DNA of 64,000 bases, taken from Meiothermus sp. Pnk-1 (lineage in GTDB: Bacteria; Deinococcota; Deinococci; Deinococcales; Thermaceae). The position numbers and the translations under genes are program-made. The stretch spans positions 124,001 to 188,000 of the forward strand of contig NZ_QKOB01000003.1 in assembly GCF_003226535.1 (NCBI RefSeq). Reading direction: 5' to 3'. Positions within the stretch are counted from its first letter, which is position 1, and the number at the start of each line of letters is the position of its first letter. The notes beneath the pieces are model-generated. The model was given only the letters and a program-made list of their open reading frames with translations. It was not told the origin of the DNA and ran no database searches. This document shows positions 15,809 to 23,878 of this stretch, in pieces.

Positions 15809-17404
15809 TTAAGTCCTCCTGTAGATCTCGACAATTTCCCCTTCGTCCCACACGCCGTCGTCTTGCCACAGCTCATCTGTCTCTCCCCAAATGGCACCTC
15901 CGGTTATGTAGAAACAATATGCAAGGACGCTGTGGGCCGCCTTTAGGGAGTTAACCACTCCCAAAATGCGCGCTCGCTCGTCGGCGCTGAGCTGTACTCC
16001 CCACAGCATTCCGTCGTCCTCCCAAATTCCATCATCCGCCCAATTCGGCACGCTCTGAGGGTTAGTGGGCCTTAATGTCAAACTGAACTCGGCCCAGCGC
16101 GCCGGGATTGAGCGAAACAGTTCATAGATTTTGGCCGTATATCCCAGGATGGCCATTGCATTTTCCAAACCGCGCACCGTCCCCGAACGGTACCACCAGT
16201 CCCAGGCCCGCAGCAGCCGAGCTCGGTAGGCATCGGCCCCCTCGGATGGGTAGCGCGGCATGCGCCGGTCCTGACCGATGAGGGCTAGGGCGTCGTCGGG
16301 AGCCGCGGTGATATAGCGCGCGCGCACCGCCAGCACCAGCCAGTCCACCAGCCGGTCCTTGGCCCCTCCCAGCTCCTCCTGCCACTGCCGCCCCCAGTCC
16401 TGTTGCAGCCAGGGGGGTGAGAGATCGCGCTGGTAGGCCCGGTAGAGGCCAAACTTCTTTTCATCAGATTCAACAATAGAGATATTGACGGTTACCCTCT
16501 CCCCAGCCTCTCCGACATCAATCGTTACATATTCATAACTCCCTGGCAATGCGTCAGGATTGATGAATATTGTTAGGGTGGCTGTATTGCCCGTAACTGC
16601 CGGGGGAGAAATCATTGCACGTACGTTTGGCGAGGATATAAGAGTAAATTCGATGACTCCTTGATATTCGTTGTTTGCCCCCCGAAAAATATCTACGTAG
16701 ATGTTCACGCTGTCGCCTGGGCGAGCTTCTATGTTGGATTGGGAAAAATCAATCGAGAAAGTGTTTTGTTGCAAATTATAAATCCAAATCGTATCGGCGT
16801 CGCCGTAAAACGTTCCTACTGGCAATAGCTGATTTGGAGCCGCCCAGGGATTATAGTCCCTGCGGAATACTTGTAATATTTTAGCATTGCCCACCTCGGC
16901 AATTTGGGACCACCCGGTGGGGGCGGCCACGCTTTCTGCAGCAAACGCGGCAATCCACTCTCCGCCGAAGTATGGGGGATTGGTTGGGGGATTGGGCGGA
17001 TGAAACTCCGGCGCAAACGATTGTCCTAACGCGATTTGTTGGTAAAAGCTATTCCACCCATCGTTTTGCTCGTCTAAAATGACAAGCAAATCCGCGGTTG
17101 TGCCCGGGGGGAGGAAGATTTCAGCGGCGACATCGCCGCCGTAGTATAAACGAGGATGCCAAACGAATTCTCCAATGAATACCAGTGAATTGTTTGAATC
17201 AACAAAAACGTTTGCGTCGCTAACGGCCCAGGCGTCCTGGTCGGGGTTTGGGTACAACCGCAACCCGAACCGATCCAAATCGCCTTGTACGTTGGTCGCT
17301 ACCACTACTGCGTGATGTAATTGCGCGGCGTTTATCGGGTAGGGGTACACCAGCATTAAACTGTTTACACCGGATGCCTGCGCGGATAGAGTAAAGTTGG
17401 TCAT
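15809..17404 (-). CDS. Baseplate/tail protein: gp48-like domain fused to a long N-terminal region
   Basis: A 531-residue protein starting at ATG 17404, overlapping the baseplate J stop by one base (TAATG). Residues about 350-500 (LVDWLVLAVRARYITAAPDD...SGTVRGLENAMAILGY...) resemble the tail protein I/Mu gp48 baseplate family. The first 330 residues are beta-rich, with Ig-like character around 250-320. This region is AT-richer than its neighbours, for example 16480-17400, which suggests a horizontally acquired host-recognition domain. Baseplate attachment is inferred from position. Confidence 0.65.
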   Translation of the reverse strand: MTNFTLSAQASGVNSLMLVYPYPINAAQLHHAVVVATNVQGDLDRFGLRLYPNPDQDAWAVSDANVFVDSNNSLVFIGEFVWHPRLYYGGDVAAEIFLPPGTTADLLVILDEQNDGWNSFYQQIALGQSFAPEFHPPNPPTNPPYFGGEWIAAFAAESVAAPTGWSQIAEVGNAKILQVFRRDYNPWAAPNQLLPVGTFYGDADTIWIYNLQQNTFSIDFSQSNIEARPGDSVNIYVDIFRGANNEYQGVIEFTLISSPNVRAMISPPAVTGNTATLTIFINPDALPGSYEYVTIDVGEAGERVTVNISIVESDEKKFGLYRAYQRDLSPPWLQQDWGRQWQEELGGAKDRLVDWLVLAVRARYITAAPDDALALIGQDRRMPRYPSEGADAYRARLLRAWDWWYRSGTVRGLENAMAILGYTAKIYELFRSIPARWAEFSLTLRPTNPQSVPNWADDGIWEDDGMLWGVQLSADERARILGVVNSLKAAHSVLAYCFYITGGAIWGETDELWQDDGVWDEGEIVEIYRRT

Positions 17405-18504
17405 TACACCTCCATCCACTGCAAATCCAGATTGAGCACCGCCACCTGGCTTGGCTCCAGCGCGGTGTCGCTCGAGCCGCTCAGGGGCACCACGTTGCGC
17501 ACGTGCTCCACCATCAGCGCCTCGATGATCGCGGCGTGGTAGAGCGTTCCACCGATCTCCAGGCCACGCTCTAGTGCGGCCAGGGCTGAGGTGACGGCGG
17601 CCTGAGCCTGGGCTTTGTAGCCCGAGTACACCTCGACCCGGTACGAGCGAGCGATGGTGATCGGCGTGGCCGCATAAACCGCCACGTTGGCAGTAATGCT
17701 TCGATACTCCTGGATCAGGGCGTTGGCCCTGGCCACGGCCTCGGAGCTCAGCCCACCCTCGCCCCACAGGATCACGTCCACCGTCCCCATCCCGCGGGGG
17801 TGCTGGTCGAGGATTTTCACTTTGGTGATGGAAGGGTCGGCGTCGCGGGCGTAGGCCTCGTAGAAGTCGCGCACCCGGCCCCGGCTCAGTTTGGCCCACT
17901 GCAACCGGGCGCGGCGCAGCAGGGACGCGTCGGTCTCGGCGTCGGCCCCGAGCGTGAGGATGGCGTCAGGTGGATTGGTCACGCTCACGCCGGGCAAGGG
18001 GGTGACCAGGAAGCGGATAGTCCCGCCTGGGACGTTGTATTGCGCTCCAGGGCCTTCGGCCTCGAAGGTGAGCAGTAGGGTGCCGCCGGGGGGAAGCGTA
18101 CCCCCCTCGGTGTTGTTCCACAGCAGGCCGCCCTGCTGTGCGGAGGAGGCCCAGAGTTGGCGCTCGGCGATGGTGTAGGGGCCGGCCCAGCCCTCGGCCC
18201 GCAGCTCCAGCTTGCGCACGTTGCGCACCGCGGGGTAGCGCTCGAGGCCGAAGAGGTCAAAGGCCCAGGCGTCCAGCCAGCCCCCTTTGGCCAGGCTGCC
18301 GTAGCCTCCCTTGGCGATTTCGATGGCCATCAGGTACAGGTCGGCCAGCGCCGCCGCGTCCACCTCCAGCAGGGTGCGCTCCCAGCCGCCGGAGTACCAG
18401 TCGTTGGTGACGAAGCCACGCCCGGCCAGGGCCGTCAGCAGCTCGCCGAGCACTTGGTCGGCGGATTTGGGGGAAAGGAGTTGTTGCAGGCTAATTTCAG
18501 GCAC
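17404..18504 (-). CDS. Baseplate J-like protein (Mu gp47)
   Basis: A protein of about 366 residues. I choose GTG 18504 because GGAGGTGCTAC lies just upstream; it overlaps the gp46-like stop by 8 bases. Typical baseplate J sequence is seen: GGYGSLAKGGWLDAWAFDLF near the start, then ETDASLLRRARLQWAKLSRG and the C-terminal half ITIARSYRVEVYSGYKAQAQ. It forms part of the baseplate wedge. Order gp46, gp47, gp48 is as in Mu. Confidence 0.85.
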   Translation of the reverse strand: MPEISLQQLLSPKSADQVLGELLTALAGRGFVTNDWYSGGWERTLLEVDAAALADLYLMAIEIAKGGYGSLAKGGWLDAWAFDLFGLERYPAVRNVRKLELRAEGWAGPYTIAERQLWASSAQQGGLLWNNTEGGTLPPGGTLLLTFEAEGPGAQYNVPGGTIRFLVTPLPGVSVTNPPDAILTLGADAETDASLLRRARLQWAKLSRGRVRDFYEAYARDADPSITKVKILDQHPRGMGTVDVILWGEGGLSSEAVARANALIQEYRSITANVAVYAATPITIARSYRVEVYSGYKAQAQAAVTSALAALERGLEIGGTLYHAAIIEALMVEHVRNVVPLSGSSDTALEPSQVAVLNLDLQWMEV

Positions 18505-18880
18505 GTAGCACCTCCACACGCACCTGATCCACGGCGAGGATCAAGGCGAAGGGGCCGCCGTCGGTCTCCACCTCGAGCCGCAGGTTCAGGCTGCGCTGCG
18601 CCAGCAGGTCGGGGTTGAGTACCGTGGCCGTGGCACTCAGGACTCGAGGGTCCTTCTCGCACTCCGCCGCGGCGAGCTGCTCGATTTCGTAGACCTCCTG
18701 TGGCCCTACGGCGGCGCCCACGTACTCCCGCAGGTCAAACCCGTAGGTAGGGTCGTAGAACAGGCCCCCTCGAGGGGTGATCAGCCGACGTAGCAGTGCG
18801 GCGGCGAGGTTGTCTGCCCCGCTGAGGATGGTAAACCCCTGTTGGGTGATGGCCCCGATGTCCGTGCCGAAGTCTGCCAT
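18497..18880 (-). CDS. Baseplate wedge protein, gp25/gpW-like (Mu gp46)
   Basis: A 127-residue protein (MADFGTDIGAITQQGFTILS). The segment LLRRLITPRGGLFYDPTYGF followed by DLREYVG is diagnostic of the gp46/gp25-like lysozyme-related wedge family, and CEKDPRVLSATATVL fits its C-terminal half. It lies between the spike and gp47 genes as in Mu. Confidence 0.85.
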   Translation of the reverse strand: MADFGTDIGAITQQGFTILSGADNLAAALLRRLITPRGGLFYDPTYGFDLREYVGAAVGPQEVYEIEQLAAAECEKDPRVLSATATVLNPDLLAQRSLNLRLEVETDGGPFALILAVDQVRVEVLRA

Positions 18881-18882
18881 AG

Positions 18883-19404
18883 CTAGACCCCCTTGACCGC
18901 AGTAGATGGCTGTAGACCCCCAGGGCCGTACACCGCTACCGGAAATACCGCAGCATCGCCGCCGAGCTGGATGCTGGCCGCGTTGACGGATACCGCTAGA
19001 CCCGCCACCTCCACTTCACTCCCCCGGACCACCACCGAGGCCAGCGGGGAGAGCAGGCTGATGGACCCGGCCTCCGCGTCCAGGCGCACTCTATAGCCCT
19101 CGGGGGTGGCCACCTCGAGCACGGCCAGGCTGCCCGTCTGCTATAGGTGGGCGGCGGGTTGTGCGGGATCGCCATTCTCGAAACTTAGCAGCGTCCGCGC
19201 ACCCGGCCGCACCTTGACGTATGCGCCGGGCAAAAACACCCGGAGGGGCACCCGCACCAGCAACGGCAGCTTGGCGTCGTCGGGCTCGAGGTCCAGCGTC
19301 ATGTCGCCGTGGTCAACCAGAACCCTAGCCGGGTAGAGCGCCTGGTAGTCGATACGCCCGTCACGGGTGATCTCACGCAGAGCCTGCTTCAACCGCTCAC
19401 GCAC
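18883..19404 (-). CDS. Baseplate spike protein (Mu gp45-like) interrupted by an in-frame TAG
   Basis: One reading frame of 174 codons from ATG 19404, interrupted by TAG at 19141-19143 (codon 88). Before the stop: an OB-like domain ending VKVRPGARTLLSFENGDPAQ. After it, in the same frame: QTGSLAVLEVATPEGYRVRL and a repetitive beta stretch ending GGDAAVFPVAVYGPGG, as expected of a spike tip. The only start after the stop is a GTG at 19122 without a ribosome site. Readthrough of TAG-CAG, a recent nonsense mutation, or a sequence error are all possible. Confidence 0.65.
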
Positions 19405-20068
19405 AGAGCACCTCCGTGCGCAACTCCGGACCGATCAGGTGGAGTACCCGCTCCACCCGGCCCAGCTCGGTGAGCTTGCCCGCCACATACCCCTGAAGGC
19501 GCACGCCGGGCAGGAGGGAGGGCTCGAGCTGGAGCTGATACTGCCGCAGCAACGGCATTGCCTCGACCACGTCTACCGACCTGTCGTACCCCGGCCAATT
19601 CTCCTTGCCCACCCACACCTCGCCGCTAGGCAACACACGCCAGGCACGCCCGGGGAACTGCTCCAGCACCTGACTGAGCGCCAACCGCGCCGGCCCCCCC
19701 ATGCGGCTCCAGGTGGGTAGTAAGGTTGGCAGGTCGATTTCTCCCGCCTTCTCGCGGCATTCCGCCAGCGTATCGCGCACAACGACGTCGGCCCGAACAC
19801 CCCGATAGAACTTGGGCCGCACGTCCATGTCGAGCTTCCCGGCTCCGCCTACGACCAGCACCGACCACCACCCCCCGGCTGCGCCCACCCTCAGACAGGT
19901 GGTAGCAAACGCCATATCGGCCAGGATTAGGGATACCGAGTCTCCTACCCTGATCGGGGCTCTGCTGGCCTCGACGGCCAGCAGGAGCCTGGCAGTGAGC
20001 CTGCCTACGCGGGGAATGCTGAGGTTGGCGCGGGCGATCGGATGCCGATTTGCCATCAACAGCGCCAT
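19397..20068 (-). CDS. Baseplate hub protein, Mu gp44/P-like position
   Basis: A 223-residue protein starting at ATG 20068 (or GTG 20071); either way the start overlaps the upstream stop (GTGATG). Its end overlaps the spike gene by 8 bases. Sequence such as LPTLLPTWSRMGGPARLALS and GEVWVGKENWPGYDRSVDVV fits a phage late control/hub fold by general character, but the call rests mostly on its place between the gpN position and the gp45-like spike. Confidence 0.55.
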   Translation of the reverse strand: MALLMANRHPIARANLSIPRVGRLTARLLLAVEASRAPIRVGDSVSLILADMAFATTCLRVGAAGGWWSVLVVGGAGKLDMDVRPKFYRGVRADVVVRDTLAECREKAGEIDLPTLLPTWSRMGGPARLALSQVLEQFPGRAWRVLPSGEVWVGKENWPGYDRSVDVVEAMPLLRQYQLQLEPSLLPGVRLQGYVAGKLTELGRVERVLHLIGPELRTEVLCA

Positions 20069-20685
20069 CACCGACCCCCCGTGATCTGTTGCGCGAAATT
20101 GAACCCTGCCTGGAACTGCTTCTCGAAGTAGGAGCTGGGCGGGTTTTTCTGGGCTTGCTTAGCAGTGGGCTGGGCTCCGGGCTTGCGCGGGTCCGTACCA
20201 TCCCCGCTCGAGCTGGGCGACGACTCCGTGCCAATTTGACCGACGTTGACCCGAGCTTGGGCGTACTCGGGGAAATACTCCCGGAGTTCGATCTCCAGCG
20301 AGTACCCCTCCCGGCTGTAGTCCGGGGCCCGGATGGACGCGATGTAGACGTCTTTTAGCCCATGTAGGCTGAGGTTCGGGTGCAGGGCATTGAGAGGCTG
20401 GATCGGGTCGCCCTTGCGCCGCCGGTACAGGTCCAGCACGGCCCGGAGCTTTGAAAACTCTTCAGCGTCGATCACCTCCACGCGGACGGTCGCTTTTCCG
20501 GCCCTCCAACCCAGCTCGAGCGCTCTCACCCCCTCCTGACCGGGCACGCTCACCTCATCGACCTCGGGCGCGCCGGGCTCCACGTCAACATTGACAACGC
20601 CGGGCACCGTTACGCGCCCCTTGGGGCCGACCAGGATTAGGGTTTCCCACAGTTCGGGGTTGATGAAGGGGTTAGGACTAGCCAT
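20068..20685 (-). CDS. Tail/baseplate protein in the Mu gpN position
   Basis: A 205-residue protein. PKGRVTVPGVVNVDVEPGAP near the start and RKGDPIQPLNALHPNLSLHG, GLKDVYIASIRAPDYSREGY in the middle resemble tail-tube-to-baseplate adaptor proteins. The C-terminal 50 residues are low complexity (SSPSSSGDGTDPRKPG). It overlaps the tape measure stop by 8 bases. The exact family was not identified. Confidence 0.55.
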   Translation of the reverse strand: MASPNPFINPELWETLILVGPKGRVTVPGVVNVDVEPGAPEVDEVSVPGQEGVRALELGWRAGKATVRVEVIDAEEFSKLRAVLDLYRRRKGDPIQPLNALHPNLSLHGLKDVYIASIRAPDYSREGYSLEIELREYFPEYAQARVNVGQIGTESSPSSSGDGTDPRKPGAQPTAKQAQKNPPSSYFEKQFQAGFNFAQQITGGR

Positions 20686-23092
20686 TCAGGCCCTCCTCGA
20701 TGGCAAGCTCTTCGATGGCCAGGAGCACCCTTTCGGCGGACAGCTCCGCCACGCGCTCCGCAAATTCCCGGGCCTCAGCTCCCTTGGGAACAGACAGGTA
20801 GAACTGGTTGGTGATGTGGTAGGTACTCCTGCGGTTGGAGCGGACGGCTACTGGCAAAAGGCCCAGCCCTTCCCGGGCCTCCAGCGCCAGCGGCATCTGG
20901 AGGGTGGGGATGGTCGCCAGGTTTGCCACCGCCGCCGAAACCTCGGGGAGACCGGCGCTGATGCCCTGAGCCATGCCCACCGGGAGCATGAGCCCCAGAC
21001 TGGCGAAGACCCTCGAGGGCGACCGAATCCCCAGAAGCCGCTTGAAACGGTCAATGACGTTGCTGGCGATGCCACTCACCGCCTCGACCGCGCCCTTTAC
21101 CCCGCTGCGGATGCCGTCGGCAAATCCGATTAGGAGGTTCTTCCCATACTCGACAAACTTCGGCCCCAGCAGTTGCAGTGGGGCGGTGAGGGTCTGGCTC
21201 AGGCCCTGCATGACCCTGGCCGCACCCGCGCGAATCCGGTCGAAGTCTCCCGTGAAGAGGCCCACCGCGATGTCGATGAAGCCGCTGATGATGTTGGTGA
21301 TGCCCGCGAGGCCCTGGGTGAACACGGCAGCGATGCGGGTCAGGCCGATCGTCACAATGCCCACGATGAAGCCCAGGACCCAAGCGAACAGCCCCCCTAG
21401 CCAGCGCAGCCCCCCACCTGCCCGCTGCAGGCCCGCCTCGAGCACTGCCCCGATGGGCCCGATCGAGGTCAGGACGTTGGCCCAGGCCTGGTGCAGCTGC
21501 CCGAAGGTGCTGACCAGTGGGGCCAGCGCGGAGGCCACCTGCCTGCGGAAACCGTCCACGTGGTTCCAGGCCCACACAAAGGCAGTGCCCAGGCCCACCA
21601 CGGCGGCGATCATCAGGCCGATTGGGTTGGTAAGCAGGGCCGCGGCCAGCCCGCGCGCCGCGCCCGTGAGGGCGATGATGCCCAGGCGCAGGGCCGGGAT
21701 AGGGCCCCCCAGGCTCTGGAGCTGGAAGCGCAACAGGGCCAAGCCCAACGAGAGCAGGCGCCCGGTGCGCTGGACGTCGAGCATGGTCTGGCGGAGGAAG
21801 GCCATGCCGATCCGCGCCTGGGCCGAGGCGTAGCCGATCCCCGCGAGCGCGGCGACCGCCAGTCCGCCGCCGAGGGCGAGCGCCGACAGGCCGATCACCA
21901 CCCCGACGAGGACGTTGCGCAGCAGGGGGAAGCGCTCGAGCAAATCCGTGACCCAGTTCAACATTCCCGCTCCCGCCTCGAGCACCCGCTGGACCGGCGG
22001 CAGCAAGGTGTTCCCGACGGTGACGCCCAGGCTCTTCAGCGCGTTCACGAACAGCTGGAGCTTCGACTCGGTGGTCGCGACCCGGCTGGCGAACTCCCGG
22101 GCGACGCTCCCGGCATACCCCTGGCGGTTCGCCATCTGCCCCAGGTTCTTCTCGATGTCGGGCAGGACGTTCACCAGCGCGGCGATGTCGTCGCTGTACT
22201 CCGCCCCGAAGAGCAGTCCCAGCGTGGTGGGCATGTCCTTGGCGCCCCGGACAGCGCGCATGAACCGCAAGAGTGCTCCGGTAGCGTCCTGCTGCATGGC
22301 CGTCTGGATCTCGGCGGCGCTCAGGCCGATGGTCGCCAGCCCCCGCTGGAAGTCCTTGCTCTGGATCGACGCCGAGCCAAGGCGGTTGATCAGGGTGGAA
22401 AGCCCCGTGGAGACGACCTCGGGGGAGCGGCCGGTGGATAATATCGCCGAGGAGAACGCGGCGACGTCTTGCCCGGCCATGCGGAACTGGTTCCCCACCG
22501 GTCCCACCCGGCGCAGGGTCTCGAGGATGTCCGGGGCCTTGGCCGCCGTCGTGTTGGAGAGGTGGTTGACCGCATCCGCCAAGCCCATGACGTCGGGCTG
22601 GGTCAGCTTGAAGATGTTACGGAGCTGGGCCAGGGTGTCCCCCGCCTCGCCCGCGCCGATGTCGAAAGCCACCGCCGTCTTAGCCACGTCGCGCACGAAG
22701 CCGCTCAGCTCGGCCAGGGGAATGCCGGCCTGACCCCCGGCGGCGGCGATCTGGGTGAGCTGGTCGATCGAGAGCGGAATCTCGCGCGAGAGGCGGCGGA
22801 GGTCGTCGAGCAGCGCCTTGGGGCCATACTGGGGCGTAAAATCAACCACTTTGCGCACGTCGGCGAAGGCGGATTCCAGCCTCATCGCCTCGCTGGTGGC
22901 GCCCGCCAACGGCGCCGCCAGCAACGCCCCCACGGCGGCGATGCCCGCACCGGCCTGCATGCGCTGCATGGCCTCGTCAGCCAGCGCCACGTGGTGCTGC
23001 AGCGCCTGGATCCGCCCCAGCGTCCGGGTGATCGGCCCGCTGAGCCGGTCGGCCAGGTCCACCAGGACTTGCAGCCGGTAGAGGCCGTTCAC
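20678..23092 (-). CDS. Tail tape measure protein
   Basis: An 804-residue protein from GTG 23092; GGGAGGGC precedes it and the start overlaps the upstream stop (GTGA). The TP901-type core is clear: MRLESAFADVRKVVDFTPQY..., then DTLAQLRNIFKLTQPDVMGL and DILETLRRVGPVGNQFRMAG. Three long hydrophobic segments lie between about 430 and 640. It sets tail length. At 804 residues it implies a contractile tail of roughly 120 nm (about 1.5 angstrom per residue). In Mu it follows the tail chaperones; here those are 22 kb away on the other strand. Confidence 0.9.
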   Translation of the reverse strand: MNGLYRLQVLVDLADRLSGPITRTLGRIQALQHHVALADEAMQRMQAGAGIAAVGALLAAPLAGATSEAMRLESAFADVRKVVDFTPQYGPKALLDDLRRLSREIPLSIDQLTQIAAAGGQAGIPLAELSGFVRDVAKTAVAFDIGAGEAGDTLAQLRNIFKLTQPDVMGLADAVNHLSNTTAAKAPDILETLRRVGPVGNQFRMAGQDVAAFSSAILSTGRSPEVVSTGLSTLINRLGSASIQSKDFQRGLATIGLSAAEIQTAMQQDATGALLRFMRAVRGAKDMPTTLGLLFGAEYSDDIAALVNVLPDIEKNLGQMANRQGYAGSVAREFASRVATTESKLQLFVNALKSLGVTVGNTLLPPVQRVLEAGAGMLNWVTDLLERFPLLRNVLVGVVIGLSALALGGGLAVAALAGIGYASAQARIGMAFLRQTMLDVQRTGRLLSLGLALLRFQLQSLGGPIPALRLGIIALTGAARGLAAALLTNPIGLMIAAVVGLGTAFVWAWNHVDGFRRQVASALAPLVSTFGQLHQAWANVLTSIGPIGAVLEAGLQRAGGGLRWLGGLFAWVLGFIVGIVTIGLTRIAAVFTQGLAGITNIISGFIDIAVGLFTGDFDRIRAGAARVMQGLSQTLTAPLQLLGPKFVEYGKNLLIGFADGIRSGVKGAVEAVSGIASNVIDRFKRLLGIRSPSRVFASLGLMLPVGMAQGISAGLPEVSAAVANLATIPTLQMPLALEAREGLGLLPVAVRSNRRSTYHITNQFYLSVPKGAEAREFAERVAELSAERVLLAIEELAIEEGLNG

Positions 23093-23586
23093 GCGATTCT
23101 TGCCCTCCCAAGGCTTCCAAAGTCCTCCGGCAGCCGGACCACTGTGGTGATGCGGTCCCACGCCTGCAGGGGAGTAACCGCCAGGGCCCCTCCACCCTGT
23201 CCGTATTTGCGCTGGCGGCTCTTGGAGGCGGTGTTTTCCACCACATACAGCCGGCCATCGCGCTCGACCACCACCCCCACATGGCCATAGGGAGCGGAAG
23301 CGTCGCTAAAGACGATGTCGCCAGGCTTCAGGGGATTCTTGCGGTCGATAACAACGCTATAGCCCAGCTTCCTGCAGGCCATCTCGGCATCCACGGCCCA
23401 GCGGCGACGGTACTCCTGCGCTGTCATGCCCTTGGCTAGGAGGGCGTAGAGTTGATATGCGGGCAGATCCAGTGCCTCTTCGATTACATCCCGCACGAAG
23501 GCCAGGCAGAAGAAGGGTCGTCGCTCGGTATCGGGCTCGCCGAGCGCGGCCAGGGCCTTGTTGGCGATCTTCTCTCCGACAGTCAC
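23089..23586 (-). CDS. NlpC/P60- or CHAP-type peptidoglycan hydrolase
   Basis: A 165-residue protein from GTG 23586, five bases after GGAGG. Catalytic pattern: Cys in RRPFFCLAFVRDVIEE, His in SAPYGHVGVVVE, and Asn/Glu in YVVENTAS. LKPGDIVFSD before the histidine is typical of the superfamily. It opens the tail block under the third late-leader cassette and overlaps the tape measure gene, so a virion-associated cell-wall-degrading role is more likely than holin-dependent lysis. Confidence 0.75.
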   Translation of the reverse strand: MTVGEKIANKALAALGEPDTERRPFFCLAFVRDVIEEALDLPAYQLYALLAKGMTAQEYRRRWAVDAEMACRKLGYSVVIDRKNPLKPGDIVFSDASAPYGHVGVVVERDGRLYVVENTASKSRQRKYGQGGGALAVTPLQAWDRITTVVRLPEDFGSLGRARIA

Positions 23587-23601
23587 ACGAGCCTCCAGCA
23601 A

Positions 23602-23660
23602 AGAAAAACAGCCCCCGAAGGGGCCGCTAGGGTATCCACAGTGTACCTTAATCGGCTGGG
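23602..23660 (-). promoter_or_regulatory. Late leader cassette 3 (before the tail block)
   Basis: Reading leftward: CCCAGCC (23660-23654), 8 bases, TACACT (23645-23640), GTGGATA, CCCTAGC, then a hairpin (GGCCCC-TTCG-GGGGCT) and TTTTTCTTT. It ends at the ribosome site of the hydrolase gene; TACACT to start codon is 53 bases. The upstream box lies in the end of the preceding gene. Same design as the cassettes at 26.7, 30.2 and 39.2 kb. Confidence 0.7.
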
Positions 23661-23878
23661 CTCTGGTCTATGGAGGCTAGCAGCTTCTCCACCCACTCTC
23701 GCTTGGCCATGACGATGAGGGGCTCGAGCTGATCCAGGTCATACTGGGCCGCGACCAGGGAACTATGCCATAGCTCCTTGAACTCCGCAAATCCCAGCCT
23801 GCCCGCTTCCTTGAGGCGGCGCGCCTCGGCGGCCAGTACGTTGAGCCGCTCGAGGTTGGGTTGGGGAGGGGCGATCAT
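23648..23878 (-). CDS. Small phage protein, function unknown
   Basis: A 76-residue, mostly helical, charged protein (LNVLAAEARRLKEAGRLGFA). Its ATG overlaps the stop of the MuF gene (ATGA). It sits at the end of the portal-MuF block and its last codons hold the upstream box of late cassette 3. No family recognised. Confidence 0.5.
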   Translation of the reverse strand: MIAPPQPNLERLNVLAAEARRLKEAGRLGFAEFKELWHSSLVAAQYDLDQLEPLIVMAKREWVEKLLASIDQSPAD

